64,000 bases of DNA from Hoyosella sp. YIM 151337 (GCF_026041215.1 NZ_JAPEIQ010000004.1:62001-126000); one strand, 5' to 3'. Shown: positions 1-9,185, counted from the stretch's first letter. A program made the numbers and translations. Notes: a model not told the origin generated them from the letters alone.

Positions 1-274
1 CGATCGAGCGCTGCCCGGAGCGACAGATGAACACGATGGGCTGTTCGGGTGTGATTCCTGCCGCCGTGAGCTCATGGAGGAAATCCGCGTTGCGTGCCCC
101 AGAAGGGAACTTCAGCCACTCCACAAGGACGGTGCGCTTACCCAAAGATGAGATATCGGGCACACCTACGTAGTTCCACTCTGCCTGGGTGCGTACATCC
201 ACAAGCACTGCCTGCGGATTATCACGCAGCAGTTCCCAGGCCTGTTCAGGGGTCAAATCACCTGCGTAGCTCAC
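1..274 (-). CDS. Rhodanese-like sulfurtransferase domain protein (3' part cut by window edge)
   Basis: The reading frame runs off the left edge, so the C-terminus is missing. The visible 91 residues begin at a GTG (274) and show a rhodanese fold: a start MSYAGDLTPEQAWELL, a VDVRTQAEW segment, and the active-site loop with CRSGQRS just before the edge. The cysteine of that loop would carry the persulfide. The ribosome binding site is weak; a nearby ATG at 290 is in another frame and quickly stops. In mycobacteria a single-domain rhodanese gene lies near purT and metZ, and purT is also close here, which supports the call. It is transcribed divergently from fprA. Substrate unknown. Confidence 0.8.
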   Translation of the reverse strand, partial: MSYAGDLTPEQAWELLRDNPQAVLVDVRTQAEWNYVGVPDISSLGKRTVLVEWLKFPSGARNADFLHELTAAGITPEQPIVFICRSGQRSI

Positions 275-438
275 CTCTACAGGGTTTCATACGGAGGGCA
301 GGTGATGCACATTAGGGCGCGAAAATTGTGAGCCGGAGCTGCGGAGCAAGTATGGCGATACTAACGTGCAGTGCCGCAACCCAAGGATCTAATCTACACT
401 GATCAGTCGACTGTCCGCTTCGGAACGAGGAAAAGCGC

Positions 439-1818
439 TTGACGATGACTGACCAGAATCGGCCCTTGCGTGTGGGGATCGTCGGCTCCGGCCCGGCCGG
501 TATTTACGCCGCAGATGCCCTGATGAAATCAGATGTCGCGTCCGATCGCGGGGTCAGCATCGACATTTTCGAACGGATGCCTGCGCCGTTCGGGCTGATC
601 CGTTACGGCGTCGCGCCTGACCACCCGCGCATCAAAGGCATCATCACCGCGCTGCATAAGGTGCTGGACAAGCCCGAGGTCCGGCTGTTCGGCAACGTCG
701 ACTACGGCTCCGACATCGACCTCGGCACGCTGCACTCGTACTACGACGCTGTGATTTTCGCGACAGGCGCGAACGCGGACCGGGCGCTGAGTATCCCCGG
801 TATCGGACTTGACGGCAGTTACGGCGCCGCCGATTTCGTGTCCTGGTACGACGGACACCCTGATGTGCCGCGCGAGTGGCCGCTCAACGCGGAGAAAGTC
901 GCTGTCCTCGGCGTCGGCAACGTGGCCCTCGACGTGGCCCGGGTGCTCGCCAAGACCGCCGACGAACTGCTCGAGACCGAGATCCCGCACAACGTTTACG
1001 AAGGCCTGAAGACGAACAAGGCCACCGAGGTTCACGTCTTCGGCCGTCGCGGGCCCGCCCAGGCGAAGTTCACGCCACTCGAACTCAAAGAACTGTCCCA
1101 CTCGCCGAATGTCGAAGTGATTGTCGATCCCGAAGACATCGACTACGACGAGGCGTCCGAGGTGGCGCGCCGCTCATCGAAGATCGTCGATCAGGTCGCG
1201 AACATCATTCAGGACTACGCGATCCGTGACCCGCAGGGCCTGCCGAACAAGATCTACCTGCATTTCTTCGAGAACCCGACCGAGATCCTCGGCGAAGACG
1301 GCAAGGTTGTCGGGCTACGCACCGAGCGCACCGAACTCGACGGCACCGGCAATGTCCGCGGCACCGGCAAGTTCAACGAATGGGAAGTAGGCGCCGTCTA
1401 CCGCGCGGTCGGTTACTTGTCGGAGAACATCGCCAAGCTGCCGTTTGATGAGCAAGCAGGAACCGTGCCGAACGAAGCCGGCCGCGTCATCGGTGACAAC
1501 GGCGAGCCGCTCAACGGGATTTACGTCACCGGCTGGATCAAGCGCGGCCCGATCGGCTTGATCGGCCACACCAAGGGTGACGCCAACGAAACGATTGCCT
1601 GCCTCATCGAGGACATTCCGAATCTCGATACCCCTGAATATCCTGGCAAGGATGACATCATCGAGTTCCTCGACAAGCAGCGTGTCCCCTACACCACGTG
1701 GGACGGCTGGTACCGCTTGGACGCGCACGAGCGCTCACTTGGCGAGCCGCACGGCCGCGAACGGATCAAAGTCGTCGAACGCGACGAAATGCTCCGCGCC
1801 AGCGGTGCCGAAGGCTGA
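439..1818 (+). CDS. fprA: Ferredoxin/adrenodoxin-type NADP+ reductase FprA
   Basis: A 459-residue flavoprotein matching the mycobacterial FprA family (about 456 residues), which passes electrons between NADPH and ferredoxins for P450s and similar oxygenases. An FAD-binding GSGPAG motif lies at residues 16-21, followed by a family-typical APFGLIRYGVAPDHP stretch; a second dinucleotide site (GVGNVALDVAR, around residue 160) binds NADP. The C-terminal GWIKRGPIGLIGHTKGDA motif is diagnostic. The start is either TTG at 439, eight bases after a GAGG, or ATG at 445; spacing favours the TTG slightly. A paralogue with an added ferredoxin domain lies at 11917-13644. No partner ferredoxin or P450 gene adjoins it, so its electron acceptor is not shown by context. 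Confidence 0.93.
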   Translation: MTMTDQNRPLRVGIVGSGPAGIYAADALMKSDVASDRGVSIDIFERMPAPFGLIRYGVAPDHPRIKGIITALHKVLDKPEVRLFGNVDYGSDIDLGTLHSYYDAVIFATGANADRALSIPGIGLDGSYGAADFVSWYDGHPDVPREWPLNAEKVAVLGVGNVALDVARVLAKTADELLETEIPHNVYEGLKTNKATEVHVFGRRGPAQAKFTPLELKELSHSPNVEVIVDPEDIDYDEASEVARRSSKIVDQVANIIQDYAIRDPQGLPNKIYLHFFENPTEILGEDGKVVGLRTERTELDGTGNVRGTGKFNEWEVGAVYRAVGYLSENIAKLPFDEQAGTVPNEAGRVIGDNGEPLNGIYVTGWIKRGPIGLIGHTKGDANETIACLIEDIPNLDTPEYPGKDDIIEFLDKQRVPYTTWDGWYRLDAHERSLGEPHGRERIKVVERDEMLRASGAEG

Positions 1819-1844
1819 CTTTCCGCAACCTCCCGCTTTACGCA

Positions 1845-1878
1845 CAAAACACCCGCTCTGCGCAGAGCGGGTGTTTTG
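1845..1878. terminator. Bidirectional intrinsic terminator between fprA and the DUF456 gene
   Basis: A perfect 34-bp palindrome (16-bp arms, GC-rich centre) with A-rich start and T-rich end sits in the 75-bp space between two convergent genes. Both strands give a GC stem followed by a run of T, so it can end transcription of fprA and of the purT-DUF456 operon. Confidence 0.9.
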
Positions 1879-1893
1879 TTTGGCGGAGCGCAG

Positions 1894-2376
1894 TCAGATC
1901 ACCCACGCGCCGATCACCCACGTGGCCGCTGCCGCCAGCGCACCGAGCAGCTGAATCAGCGTGGACACCACAACAGCCTTGGTAGCGTGAATCGTCGCGT
2001 GCCATGCCGCGCTGGGCTCTCGCATCCGCGCCGCCTCGGCCAGGAAAGTACCGCCAATGAACCCGATGAACAGGCCGATCACCGGAATCACGAAGAAACC
2101 GATCACCGCCGCCACCAGCCCGGCGACAATAGATCGCATCGGGATCCCGGCCGCACGCAGAGACCGGCCCGGCCAAAGGTACTGCAACACACCGGTCACG
2201 ACCAGAAAAGCAGTGGCGACGAGGAGCACGATCCAGCCCGTCTGCGTGCCCTCGACCAGCGCCCACACCAAGATCGCACCGAAGACGACAAACACGCCAG
2301 GCAGCACCGGCAAGATAATGCCGGCGATGCCGACCGCGATGACGAGGGCGACAACAATCTCGCCAGTCAGCCCCAT
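1894..2376 (-). CDS. DUF456 family small integral membrane protein
   Basis: A 160-residue hydrophobic protein with four to five predicted membrane segments and the glycine-rich pattern of DUF456 (GIILPVLPG near residue 20, [12 protein letters not shown] near residue 100). The family has no established function. The ATG at 2376 overlaps the end of purT, whose stop lies inside the first codons of this gene (ATGGGGCTGA), so translation is probably coupled; there is no separate Shine-Dalgarno. A TTG six codons upstream is possible but less likely. The gene ends at the palindromic terminator shared with fprA. Confidence 0.8.
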   Translation of the reverse strand: MGLTGEIVVALVIAVGIAGIILPVLPGVFVVFGAILVWALVEGTQTGWIVLLVATAFLVVTGVLQYLWPGRSLRAAGIPMRSIVAGLVAAVIGFFVIPVIGLFIGFIGGTFLAEAARMREPSAAWHATIHATKAVVVSTLIQLLGALAAAATWVIGAWVI

Positions 2377-3563
2377 GCGATTGTTTTCACGCAAGCTGCC
2401 GCGTCACGCGCCAGCTTCCGGGCCGTGTCCACAGTGTCAGCACTCGCGACAGCCACCCCCATGCGCCGGAACTCATAGCTTTCCGGTTTCCCGAAAAGCC
2501 GCACATCCACGCCGGGCATTGCGAGCGCTTGCGGCACCCCCTCGAAACGGACGGTCTTCGCATCAACGCCCCCGTAAATCACCGCAGAAGCGCCTGGCGA
2601 GCGCAAAGCCACATCAACAGGTAAGCCCAGGATCGCGCGCGCATGCAGTTCGAATTCGGAGAGGCGCTGCGTCGCCAGGGTAACCAGTCCTGTGTCGTGT
2701 GGGCGGGGGCTGACTTCAGAAAAGTACACGTCATCGCCAGCGACAAACAGTTCGACTCCGAAGATGCCGCGTCCACCGAGCGCAGTGGTCACTTTCTCCG
2801 CGATATCCCGCCCAGCGGCCAGCGCAGCCTGGGACATCGGGTGTGGCTGCCACGACTCGACGTAGTCGCCGCGCTCCTGTTTATGGCCGATCGGCTCACA
2901 GAAGTACGTTCGCGTTTCACCCTCGTCCAGGGCACGGACAGTCAGCTGTGTGATTTCGTAGTCGAAGTCGACGAAGCCCTCGACGATGACCCGGCCGCCC
3001 TTCACACGTCCGCCCGCCATCGCATAATCCCAGGCAGACTTCAGCATGTCAGGATCGCTCGCGACCGACTGACCCTTGCCGGACGACGACATGACGGGCT
3101 TCACCACGCATGGGTAGCCAATCCGCTGGACCGCCTCCTCCAGTTCAGCGAAGGAATCCGCAAATGCGTACGGAGACGTCTTCAGCTCCAGTTCTTCAGC
3201 CGCGAGACGGCGGATGCCCTCACGGTTCATCGTGAGCTGCGTGGCGCGCGCCGTCGGGATGACTTCTGCGAGACCGCGCCGCTCCACCTCAGCGAGGGTG
3301 CCCGTCGCTATCGCCTCGATTTCCGGCACGACGTACGTTGGGCGCTCCCGCTCGATGAGCGCGAGCAGTGCGTCCGCGTCCGTCATGTCAATGACGTGCC
3401 CGCGGTGCGCCACATGATGGCCGGGTGCGTTCTCGTACCGGTCCACAGCAACCACTTCGATCCCAAGCCGCTGGAAAGCGATGATCACTTCCTTGCCCAG
3501 TTCGCCGGCGCCAAGCAGCATGACACGCGTGGTGCGCTGACTAAGGGGCGTTCCGATGATCAA
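2367..3563 (-). CDS. purT: Formate-dependent phosphoribosylglycinamide formyltransferase PurT
   Basis: This ATP-grasp enzyme makes formyl-GAR from GAR, formate and ATP in purine synthesis. N-terminal [14 protein letters not shown] and [16 protein letters not shown] match PurT closely; the ATP-grasp core carries [11 protein letters not shown] and the metal-binding GVELFV and [11 protein letters not shown] motifs. The chosen start is a TTG at 3563, preceded by GGAGGAG at six bases; it aligns with the N-terminus of known PurT. An upstream GTG at 3587 would add eight residues. The length of 398 residues is usual. It is the first gene of a two-gene unit with DUF456 and makes folate-independent formylation possible. 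Confidence 0.95.
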   Translation of the reverse strand: MIIGTPLSQRTTRVMLLGAGELGKEVIIAFQRLGIEVVAVDRYENAPGHHVAHRGHVIDMTDADALLALIERERPTYVVPEIEAIATGTLAEVERRGLAEVIPTARATQLTMNREGIRRLAAEELELKTSPYAFADSFAELEEAVQRIGYPCVVKPVMSSSGKGQSVASDPDMLKSAWDYAMAGGRVKGGRVIVEGFVDFDYEITQLTVRALDEGETRTYFCEPIGHKQERGDYVESWQPHPMSQAALAAGRDIAEKVTTALGGRGIFGVELFVAGDDVYFSEVSPRPHDTGLVTLATQRLSEFELHARAILGLPVDVALRSPGASAVIYGGVDAKTVRFEGVPQALAMPGVDVRLFGKPESYEFRRMGVAVASADTVDTARKLARDAAACVKTIAWG

Positions 3564-3653
3564 CGTTGACTCCTCCGCGACGGCCACATCGACGTGTCGA
3601 GACTAGCGCCTGTGGTGCGTGGATGTGAGGCCCGGTGAGTTATTTTCAGGGTG

Positions 3654-4085
3654 ATGGAAATCCAGCTTGCACTCGAGACACAAGTGGCCCTCACAGCGGC
3701 GGGCCTCATCTTTCTGGGCGCGCTCGTGTTAGGCGTGTGGAAGTATGCGCAAATTGCGAAGTCGCCCCGCCATCAAGCCCACCCGTACGTCGACATCGCG
3801 CATCGCGCCGCCCTGATGTACGCATTCGCCACCTTGCTGCTCGCGCCGTTTGCGGAACTCAGCGCATGGCCGACGGCGGTCAACCTGGCGAGCGTGCTGG
3901 CAGTGGTGTTCTTCTTCGTCGCGGCGATCACGACGTACGCCGTTCACGGCTGGCGGCAAGACACGGACAATCAGTTCGCCGCACCGGTCCGCGGTACTCA
4001 CGCATTCATGTTCGCGCTGATCGCCGTGGAGATCGGTGGGTTCGCGATCCTGTTCGCTGGTTTCCTCAGCAGCCAGTTTCTCTAG
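3654..4085 (+). CDS. Small four-helix membrane protein, unknown function
   Basis: A 143-residue protein with four hydrophobic segments (about residues 10-30, 50-70, 80-100 and 115-140) separated by short charged loops; the second begins with HRAALMYAFATLLL. I do not recognise a named family. The start is an ATG at 3654 directly after a GTG at 3651; the purine stretch upstream is only AGGG. It is divergent from purT, with about 90 bases between them. The regular helix spacing and good codon use argue that it is real. Confidence 0.65.
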   Translation: MEIQLALETQVALTAAGLIFLGALVLGVWKYAQIAKSPRHQAHPYVDIAHRAALMYAFATLLLAPFAELSAWPTAVNLASVLAVVFFFVAAITTYAVHGWRQDTDNQFAAPVRGTHAFMFALIAVEIGGFAILFAGFLSSQFL

Positions 4086-4205
4086 CCAGCTGAGCTAGAC
4101 GTCACAGCGGACGAAATCGCAGGTGCGACAGGCCAAAGCGGGTATATGACCGCGTCGCCGGGGCTGTGCGTGACACACATCCCACCGATTCCGCCGCTCG
4201 CCGCA

Positions 4206-4211
4206 TACCCT
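4206..4211 (+). promoter_or_regulatory. Possible -10 box for a leaderless DUF368 transcript
   Basis: A TACCCT hexamer ends seven bases before the ATG of the DUF368 gene and no ribosome binding site lies between, the layout expected of a leaderless mRNA in actinobacteria. Judged by position only; no convincing -35 box was found. Confidence 0.35.
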
Positions 4212-4218
4212 AGACGCC

Positions 4219-5151
4219 ATGTCGAACGGTACGGGCACCCACCTGTTGAATGTCGCCCGCGGTGGTCTCATGGGCACCGCGGAGGTGATCCCCGGAGTCA
4301 GCGGCGGCACGGTCGCGTTGATCACGGGCATTTACGACCGACTGATCACGTCCGCTGGGCACGCGGTAAGCGGCATTCGGATCGCCGCCACTGACCTTCC
4401 GCGCGGTAAAGGCAGCGAGCGCGCTCTCACCGAGTTCCGGCGAGTGCACTGGCAACTCGTGATCGGCGTCCTGGCTGGGATGGCTGTGATGCTTGTCGTT
4501 GCTGCCCGCGTCGTCGCTCCGCTCGTGGAGAACTACCCGCAGTATTCGTTCGCCCTATTCTTCGGGCTTGTGCTGGCCTCCCTCTGGGTTCCGTACACCG
4601 GCTCGGGGCGGCCCTGGACTGCGGCGAACTACGGCGTGGCATTCCTCGCCGCAGCGGCCGCGTTCTTCCTCACGGGGTTGCCACCAACCGAGATCACCGA
4701 TCCCAACCCGTTGCTCATCATCGGCGCGGCAGCGGTCGCCATCTGCGCGCTCGTGCTCCCGGGTGTTTCGGGCTCGTTCATGCTGCTGGCCTTTGGCATG
4801 TACACCGTGACGATTAACGCCGTGAACGAACGCGACTTTGGATATCTCGCACTGTTCGCGTTCGGCGCCGTCATCGGCCTGTCGCTGTTCGTAAAACTGC
4901 TGCAGTGGCTGCTCGAGCACTACCACCATCTGACGCTGGTCGTCATGACAGGTCTGCTGCTCGGGTCACTGCGGGCGCTGTGGCCGTGGCAGCCGTGGGA
5001 AGAGGAGCGCCGCGAAATCCTCGCCCCCACCGACAATGTTGTCGCCACGTCGGGTTTGATTCTGCTTGGCATGGCGATCGTTATTGGCATTCTGATAGTC
5101 GCGCACCGGCACGCAACGCGTGAGCACGAGCCGGGCGCGATCGTTCAGTAA
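4219..5151 (+). CDS. DUF368 family polytopic membrane protein
   Basis: A 310-residue protein with the diagnostic N-terminal motif GTAEVIPGVSGGTVALITGIY and the related repeat VLPGVSGSFMLLAFGMY around residue 185; such duplicated PGxSG motifs define DUF368. Eight or so membrane segments are predicted. Members of this family have been linked in recent work to flipping of the C55 lipid carrier (PopT-type), so a role in recycling undecaprenyl phosphate is possible but not shown here. The translation start lacks a Shine-Dalgarno and has a -10-like hexamer seven bases upstream. The stop codon is one base from the stop of the convergent SDR gene. Confidence 0.85.
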   Translation: MSNGTGTHLLNVARGGLMGTAEVIPGVSGGTVALITGIYDRLITSAGHAVSGIRIAATDLPRGKGSERALTEFRRVHWQLVIGVLAGMAVMLVVAARVVAPLVENYPQYSFALFFGLVLASLWVPYTGSGRPWTAANYGVAFLAAAAAFFLTGLPPTEITDPNPLLIIGAAAVAICALVLPGVSGSFMLLAFGMYTVTINAVNERDFGYLALFAFGAVIGLSLFVKLLQWLLEHYHHLTLVVMTGLLLGSLRALWPWQPWEEERREILAPTDNVVATSGLILLGMAIVIGILIVAHRHATREHEPGAIVQ

Positions 5152-5152
5152 G

Positions 5153-5950
5153 CTACCGGAATTGTGCGACGTTGCGCCGCGCCCATGCGGCGAACGTCGT
5201 GCCGGGGCGCCCGAGGATCTCCTCGACCACACCGGAAGGCTGCTGGGGATTGCCGACGAGCTCCCCATGAGTGTCGACGAACCACTCCGCAAACTCCCCC
5301 ATGCCGGGCCGCAGCCGCTCGATTGCTTCCTCCCGGCTGATCTTCACCATCGGGATGTCGCGTCCGAGGGCTGCAGCGATGTGGCTGAGCATCTGCGCGC
5401 GAGTGAGCGTTTCGGGGCCCGTCATGTCGTAGTACTTGCCCACATGCCCGTCCTCGAGCAGGGCGGCCGCCGCAACGTCAGCGATGTCGATTTCATCGAT
5501 CGGGGCGTTGGCTGCCTCGGGGTGCGGGTCACGTACCTCGCCGTCCGCGCGAATTTCGTCAGCCCACATCGCGAAGTTCCACATGAACTCACCGGGTCCT
5601 AGGTGTGTCCACGGGATACCGGACGCCTCCACGGCGTCTGCCATCTCCTGCCAGTGGCCGCCGCCAGAGAGATCGACGACACGGGAGACACCAGCGGTCC
5701 GGGCCACCTCCAGCGCCTGAGCTGCAGTCTCTGGGACCGGCGCGAGATACATGCGCTCGACCCCTTCGAGCGCGGCAGAGAGCGTCTCGGGTTTCCCCAC
5801 GTAGCCGCGTGCGACTTCGACCCCAGGCGGCAGCTGCGCCCGTTCCGGATTAACTGTCAGCGCGCGGATGCCGGTGGCGCCGCGCCGTATCAGTGCGTCC
5901 ACGACGAGCCTCCCGATCCCTCCGGTAGCTCCGGTCACGAGAATTGTCAT
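5153..5950 (-). CDS. NmrA-like NAD(P)-binding protein (atypical short-chain dehydrogenase)
   Basis: A 265-residue Rossmann protein starting MTILVTGATGGIGRLV, a GxxGxxG dinucleotide site at residues 7-13. The classic catalytic YxxxK is not evident, and the pattern (VERMYLAP, VVDLSGGG, PGEFMWN) fits the NmrA/SDR_a5 group, whose members act as redox sensors or quinone reductases. A GGGAGG site precedes the ATG at 5950. It lies 22 bases downstream of the ABC transporter gene on the same strand, so both are probably one TetR-controlled operon. Substrate unknown. Confidence 0.8.
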   Translation of the reverse strand: MTILVTGATGGIGRLVVDALIRRGATGIRALTVNPERAQLPPGVEVARGYVGKPETLSAALEGVERMYLAPVPETAAQALEVARTAGVSRVVDLSGGGHWQEMADAVEASGIPWTHLGPGEFMWNFAMWADEIRADGEVRDPHPEAANAPIDEIDIADVAAAALLEDGHVGKYYDMTGPETLTRAQMLSHIAAALGRDIPMVKISREEAIERLRPGMGEFAEWFVDTHGELVGNPQQPSGVVEEILGRPGTTFAAWARRNVAQFR

Positions 5951-5972
5951 CTGTTGATCCTCCCTTACTCGG

Positions 5973-7739
5973 CTAAACAGTGGCCCCTTCGAGCTGGGCT
6001 GCGGTCACCAGTCCGCGGTACAACTCATCGGTGCGGAGCAATTCATCGTGCGTCCCACGGGCACGGATCACCCCGTCGGCCAGGACGATGATCTCGTCAG
6101 CATGCTGAACCGTGGACAGCCGGTGAGCAATCGTGACGACCGACCGCTCCCGCGCGATCTCCTCGACACAACTGACGATCGCGGCTTCCGTCAAAGCGTC
6201 CACTTGAGCAGTTGCTTCATCGAGAATGAGGAGATCAGCGGGGCGGAGAATTGCCCGAGCCATCGCGATGCGCTGCCGCTGTCCGCCAGAGAGCGACGAG
6301 GCGGTGAGCATTGTGTCAAGACCATCCGGGAGTTCCCGCACGACATCTGCGAGGCGCAACCGCTCCAGCGCCAGCCAGATCTCCTCATCAGCGGCGTCCG
6401 GGTAGGTGAAAGCGACGTTGTCCCGCACCGAGCCCGGAATTACTGGCGTGTCCTGTTCGACGTAGGCCATGTGGGCGCGGATCTCGCGGTGTGACAGTGT
6501 CCCGTATTCGCGCCCCGCGAGACTGAGTGATCCGCTGGCTGGTTCAAGCAGGCGCAGCAGAAGCGAGACAAGGGTCGTCTTTCCTGCCCCTGAGGGGCCG
6601 ACGATCGCGAGATGACCGCGCCGCGGGACTGTCAGCGTGACCTTCTCCAGCGCATTGCTCGCGGCGCCGTCGTAGCGGTGCGTGACGTCGTCGAGTTCGA
6701 CGATCCCCCGCCCGCCGCGCACACCGGCTGGTGTCGCTATCGAACGGCCAGTCGTTGCATGTTCAGTCTCCTGAGTAAGGGCGTCCATCTGCCGGATCCG
6801 CACGGCAGCGGCGATCCCGGACTGTAGCGACGAGACGTTCTGCGCGAGCTCGGAGACCGGGCCGAGCAAGGTGAACGCGTAGAGCAGGAAGGCGATGAGC
6901 GTCGAGACGGATAGCTCCCCCTGCCCTACCCGCCACGCCCCGAAGCCGAGGATCACGATGACCGCAGCTTGCACACCGGTCCAGGCGATGGTCCACGCCG
7001 TGGCCGTGACTTTCACCGCCGTAATCGAATGCGTCCGTGCGTCCTCCGCATCGCCGCGGGCGCGCTGCAAGATGCGCTGTTCAGCGCGTGACACTTTGAC
7101 GGTGCGGATCGCACGCAAGCTGCCTTCGATAAGTCCGCCGAGCCGGCCAACAGATTCCTGCGTCTTCGCCTCCGCGACGGCGATCCGCGGCATCAGGACC
7201 CCAAACATCACGATGACGACGGTGATTGCCGCAGCCGTCGTCGCGAGCAAGGTCAGGTCGAGCACCGCCATCATCACCAGCGTGCCAATGCCGAGCACCA
7301 CGGCGTTGATGATGCCGACGATTGATGATGACGCGGCTTCCCGAAGCAGTACAGTGTCCGACGTCGTCCTGGTCACGTACTCTCCGACGCTTCGTTTCTG
7401 CAGCGCCGGGACTGTTGCGCCGAGGAACCGGCCGATCAGCGTGGTGCGCGCACCGAACACAACGTGCTCCGCAGCGGAGCCTAGTACGACCCATTGCCCC
7501 CACCCAAAGGCAGCACCGAGCACCAGCAATACGAGCAGTGCGAGGATCGGCGCCCGGAGGGAGACGCCTGCCTCCAGGGAATCCAGCACCCATTTGGTGA
7601 TCATCGGCGTCGCGAGTTCTGCCGCTGAGCCACCGAGGGCAAGTAGCAACCCCAGAGCTAGCGCGCGTGACTGGGGGCGTGCGAACGCGATCAACACGCG
7701 CAGGTTGCTCCAGCGCTCCTCTTTACCGAACGAAGTCAT
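5973..7739 (-). CDS. ABC exporter, fused membrane and ATP-binding domains
   Basis: A 588-residue half-transporter. Six membrane segments fill residues 1-300; the nucleotide-binding domain follows, with Walker A GPSGAGKTT, signature LSGGQRQRIAMARA, Walker B LLILDEATAQVD and the H-loop IAHRLST. Such proteins form homo- or heterodimers exporting drugs or lipids. The start was put at the ATG at 7739; an upstream TTG at 7778 would place the operator inside the coding sequence. A divergent TetR gene and an inverted repeat just upstream argue for ligand-induced expression. The substrate cannot be read from the sequence. Confidence 0.9.
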   Translation of the reverse strand: MTSFGKEERWSNLRVLIAFARPQSRALALGLLLALGGSAAELATPMITKWVLDSLEAGVSLRAPILALLVLLVLGAAFGWGQWVVLGSAAEHVVFGARTTLIGRFLGATVPALQKRSVGEYVTRTTSDTVLLREAASSSIVGIINAVVLGIGTLVMMAVLDLTLLATTAAAITVVIVMFGVLMPRIAVAEAKTQESVGRLGGLIEGSLRAIRTVKVSRAEQRILQRARGDAEDARTHSITAVKVTATAWTIAWTGVQAAVIVILGFGAWRVGQGELSVSTLIAFLLYAFTLLGPVSELAQNVSSLQSGIAAAVRIRQMDALTQETEHATTGRSIATPAGVRGGRGIVELDDVTHRYDGAASNALEKVTLTVPRRGHLAIVGPSGAGKTTLVSLLLRLLEPASGSLSLAGREYGTLSHREIRAHMAYVEQDTPVIPGSVRDNVAFTYPDAADEEIWLALERLRLADVVRELPDGLDTMLTASSLSGGQRQRIAMARAILRPADLLILDEATAQVDALTEAAIVSCVEEIARERSVVTIAHRLSTVQHADEIIVLADGVIRARGTHDELLRTDELYRGLVTAAQLEGATV

Positions 7740-7744
7740 ACCCC

Positions 7745-7766
7745 AATGGAACACTATTGTTCCATT
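7745..7766. promoter_or_regulatory. TetR-type operator between the ABC exporter and its regulator
   Basis: A perfect inverted repeat, AATGGAACA and TGTTCCATT separated by four bases, lies six bases before the exporter ATG and 67 bases before the TetR start. The size and AT-rich arms suit a TetR dimer. Binding here would block transcription or initiation of the exporter operon. Confidence 0.8.
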
Positions 7767-7832
7767 AGGGTCAATCAATTTACCTTACAGAGATGACATG
7801 TTCCGCTTTGAGAAGCCTTTACACTATGACGT

Positions 7833-8393
7833 GTGCAGACAACATCCGGGAGCCGGGTTCGAACGCAGCAGGCAATCGTCGACGCTGCGATCCGCGTCCT
7901 CGCCACCAGCCCGACCGCATCGCTCGGCGAGATCGCCGAGGCGGCACAGGTTGGGCGGACCACTCTGCACCGGTACTTCCCCGATCGTGCTGCCCTGATC
8001 AAAGAACTCAGCACGAGAGCAGTGAGCGCGATCACCGACGCCACCCATCAGGCCCGGCTGGAGCGAGACACCGGACGCGAGGCGGTCGTGCGCTTGCTCC
8101 AAAGTTACTTCGAAATCGGTGATCTGCTGAAGGTCCTGCTGCTGACGCCGGGCGTCTATGAGGAAGAGGAGTGGGCCCAGCACGGCGACGTCGACCAGGA
8201 ACTGATCGACGTCGTTCTGCGCGGGCACCGCGACGGCACAATCGACCCGGAACTGAGCCCTGAGTGGGTGCAGAACCTCATTTGGGCGCTGCTCTACACC
8301 TCTATCGATCTCGTGAATCGCAATCAAGGCCCAGCGTTTGCGGTACTCAGCCAGGCGGTGACGAGTCTTCGTCGGGCGGTAACCCCGGATTGA
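7833..8393 (+). CDS. TetR family transcriptional regulator
   Basis: A 186-residue protein with a TetR N-terminal helix-turn-helix (TQQAIVDAAIRVLA, then LGEIAEAAQVGRTTLHRYF at about residues 30-50) and a mostly helical ligand-binding part. The start is a GTG at 7833. It is divergent from the ABC exporter and shares the spacer with the palindrome at 7745-7766, so it very likely represses that operon and perhaps itself. The acidic stretch YEEEEW near residue 110 may sit at the effector pocket. Effector unknown, probably a compound exported by the transporter. Confidence 0.88.
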   Translation: MQTTSGSRVRTQQAIVDAAIRVLATSPTASLGEIAEAAQVGRTTLHRYFPDRAALIKELSTRAVSAITDATHQARLERDTGREAVVRLLQSYFEIGDLLKVLLLTPGVYEEEEWAQHGDVDQELIDVVLRGHRDGTIDPELSPEWVQNLIWALLYTSIDLVNRNQGPAFAVLSQAVTSLRRAVTPD

Positions 8394-8423
8394 TCTCTCC
8401 GTCTCCCAAATCTGCCTCCGTAA

Positions 8424-8466
8424 GTCATCCAAAACCCCTCGATTTCGGGGGTTTCCGTTGACTTAC
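8424..8466 (-). terminator. Palindromic repeat A, terminator-like, at the 3' end of the HAD gene
   Basis: A hairpin of nested arms (GTAAGTCA at 8420 pairing with TGACTTAC ending at 8466, then AAACCCC with GGGGTTT) overlaps the HAD stop codon and separates it from the convergent TetR gene. It aligns without gaps to the element at 9228-9270, with 32 of 43 positions identical. Confidence 0.7.
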
Positions 8467-9185
8467 ACAGATGAATTGGGGAGGGGCGGGCAATCTAGCT
8501 GGTCCGCCAGGTCGAGGAAGTCCCGCGCATTGATGTCGAACTCATCTTCGAACTTTGTGTCTGCGTGCACGCTGGGACCGTACTCGTGCGGCCGAGCGAC
8601 GAACGCTGTCCGAAAGCCGAGTGCTGCCGCTGCCCGGATGTCGTACTTATGGGACGCGACCATCATGATGTCTTTCGGCGGCAGGCCGAGAAACCGCGCG
8701 GCTTCGAGGTAGATACGCGGATGTGGCTTGAACGTCCCAAACATCTCGGCCGCGAAGATCACGTTCCACGGGATGCCCCCGCTACGAGAAATCCGCACAA
8801 CCGCGGAGACATCGGCATTCGACAGCGTCGCCGTCACGAATCGCTCGTTAAGGCGCCGAATTCCTGGCACCACGTCGTCCCACGGCGTGAGCGTCTGCCA
8901 GGCACCAGCGAGCTTCTCACACTCCTCATCGCTGAAAATGGTGATGCTGTACGCCATGAGGAGCTCATCAAGCGCTGCGCGGTAAACGGCGTGGACGCTC
9001 ACCCAGTCGTCCCGGGACTGCTGGATATCATCGACCGCTTCGAAATACATCGACCGCCACTCGTTGACGAACGCGCCCCAGTCCGTCTCCGGGCTGCGCC
9101 CGCCACTTGCCTCTTCGAGGGCGGAAAGGACGGGTGTGTAGAAGTCGGTGGCCGTCCCCTGGACATCAAACATGAGCGCCTTCAT
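8463..9185 (-). CDS. Haloacid dehalogenase, type II (HAD superfamily)
   Basis: A 240-residue hydrolase. The nucleophile loop is MKALMFDVQGT at the N-terminus (Asp7 attacks the substrate), the conserved basic residue is in the GTFKPHPRIYL segment, and ASHKYDIRAAAALGF matches the type II haloacid dehalogenase motif, usually SHNWD. The start at 9185 places the nucleophile where the family has it; a longer frame upstream is not supported. The family hydrolyses 2-haloacids, though many members have other acid substrates. The gene is bracketed by two related palindromes (8424-8466 and 9228-9270). Confidence 0.85.
   Translation of the reverse strand: MKALMFDVQGTATDFYTPVLSALEEASGGRSPETDWGAFVNEWRSMYFEAVDDIQQSRDDWVSVHAVYRAALDELLMAYSITIFSDEECEKLAGAWQTLTPWDDVVPGIRRLNERFVTATLSNADVSAVVRISRSGGIPWNVIFAAEMFGTFKPHPRIYLEAARFLGLPPKDIMMVASHKYDIRAAAALGFRTAFVARPHEYGPSVHADTKFEDEFDINARDFLDLADQLDCPPLPNSSV

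Noticed and set aside
2643-3569. Long open frame (308 codons) on the plus strand
   Set aside because: It lies exactly opposite purT, whose motifs are certain; it is a GC-bias shadow with no recognisable domain.
6895-7998. Open frame of 367 codons on the plus strand opposite the ABC exporter
   Set aside because: Ser/Thr/Arg-rich composition without family motifs, and it crosses the TetR operator; it mirrors a real membrane gene.
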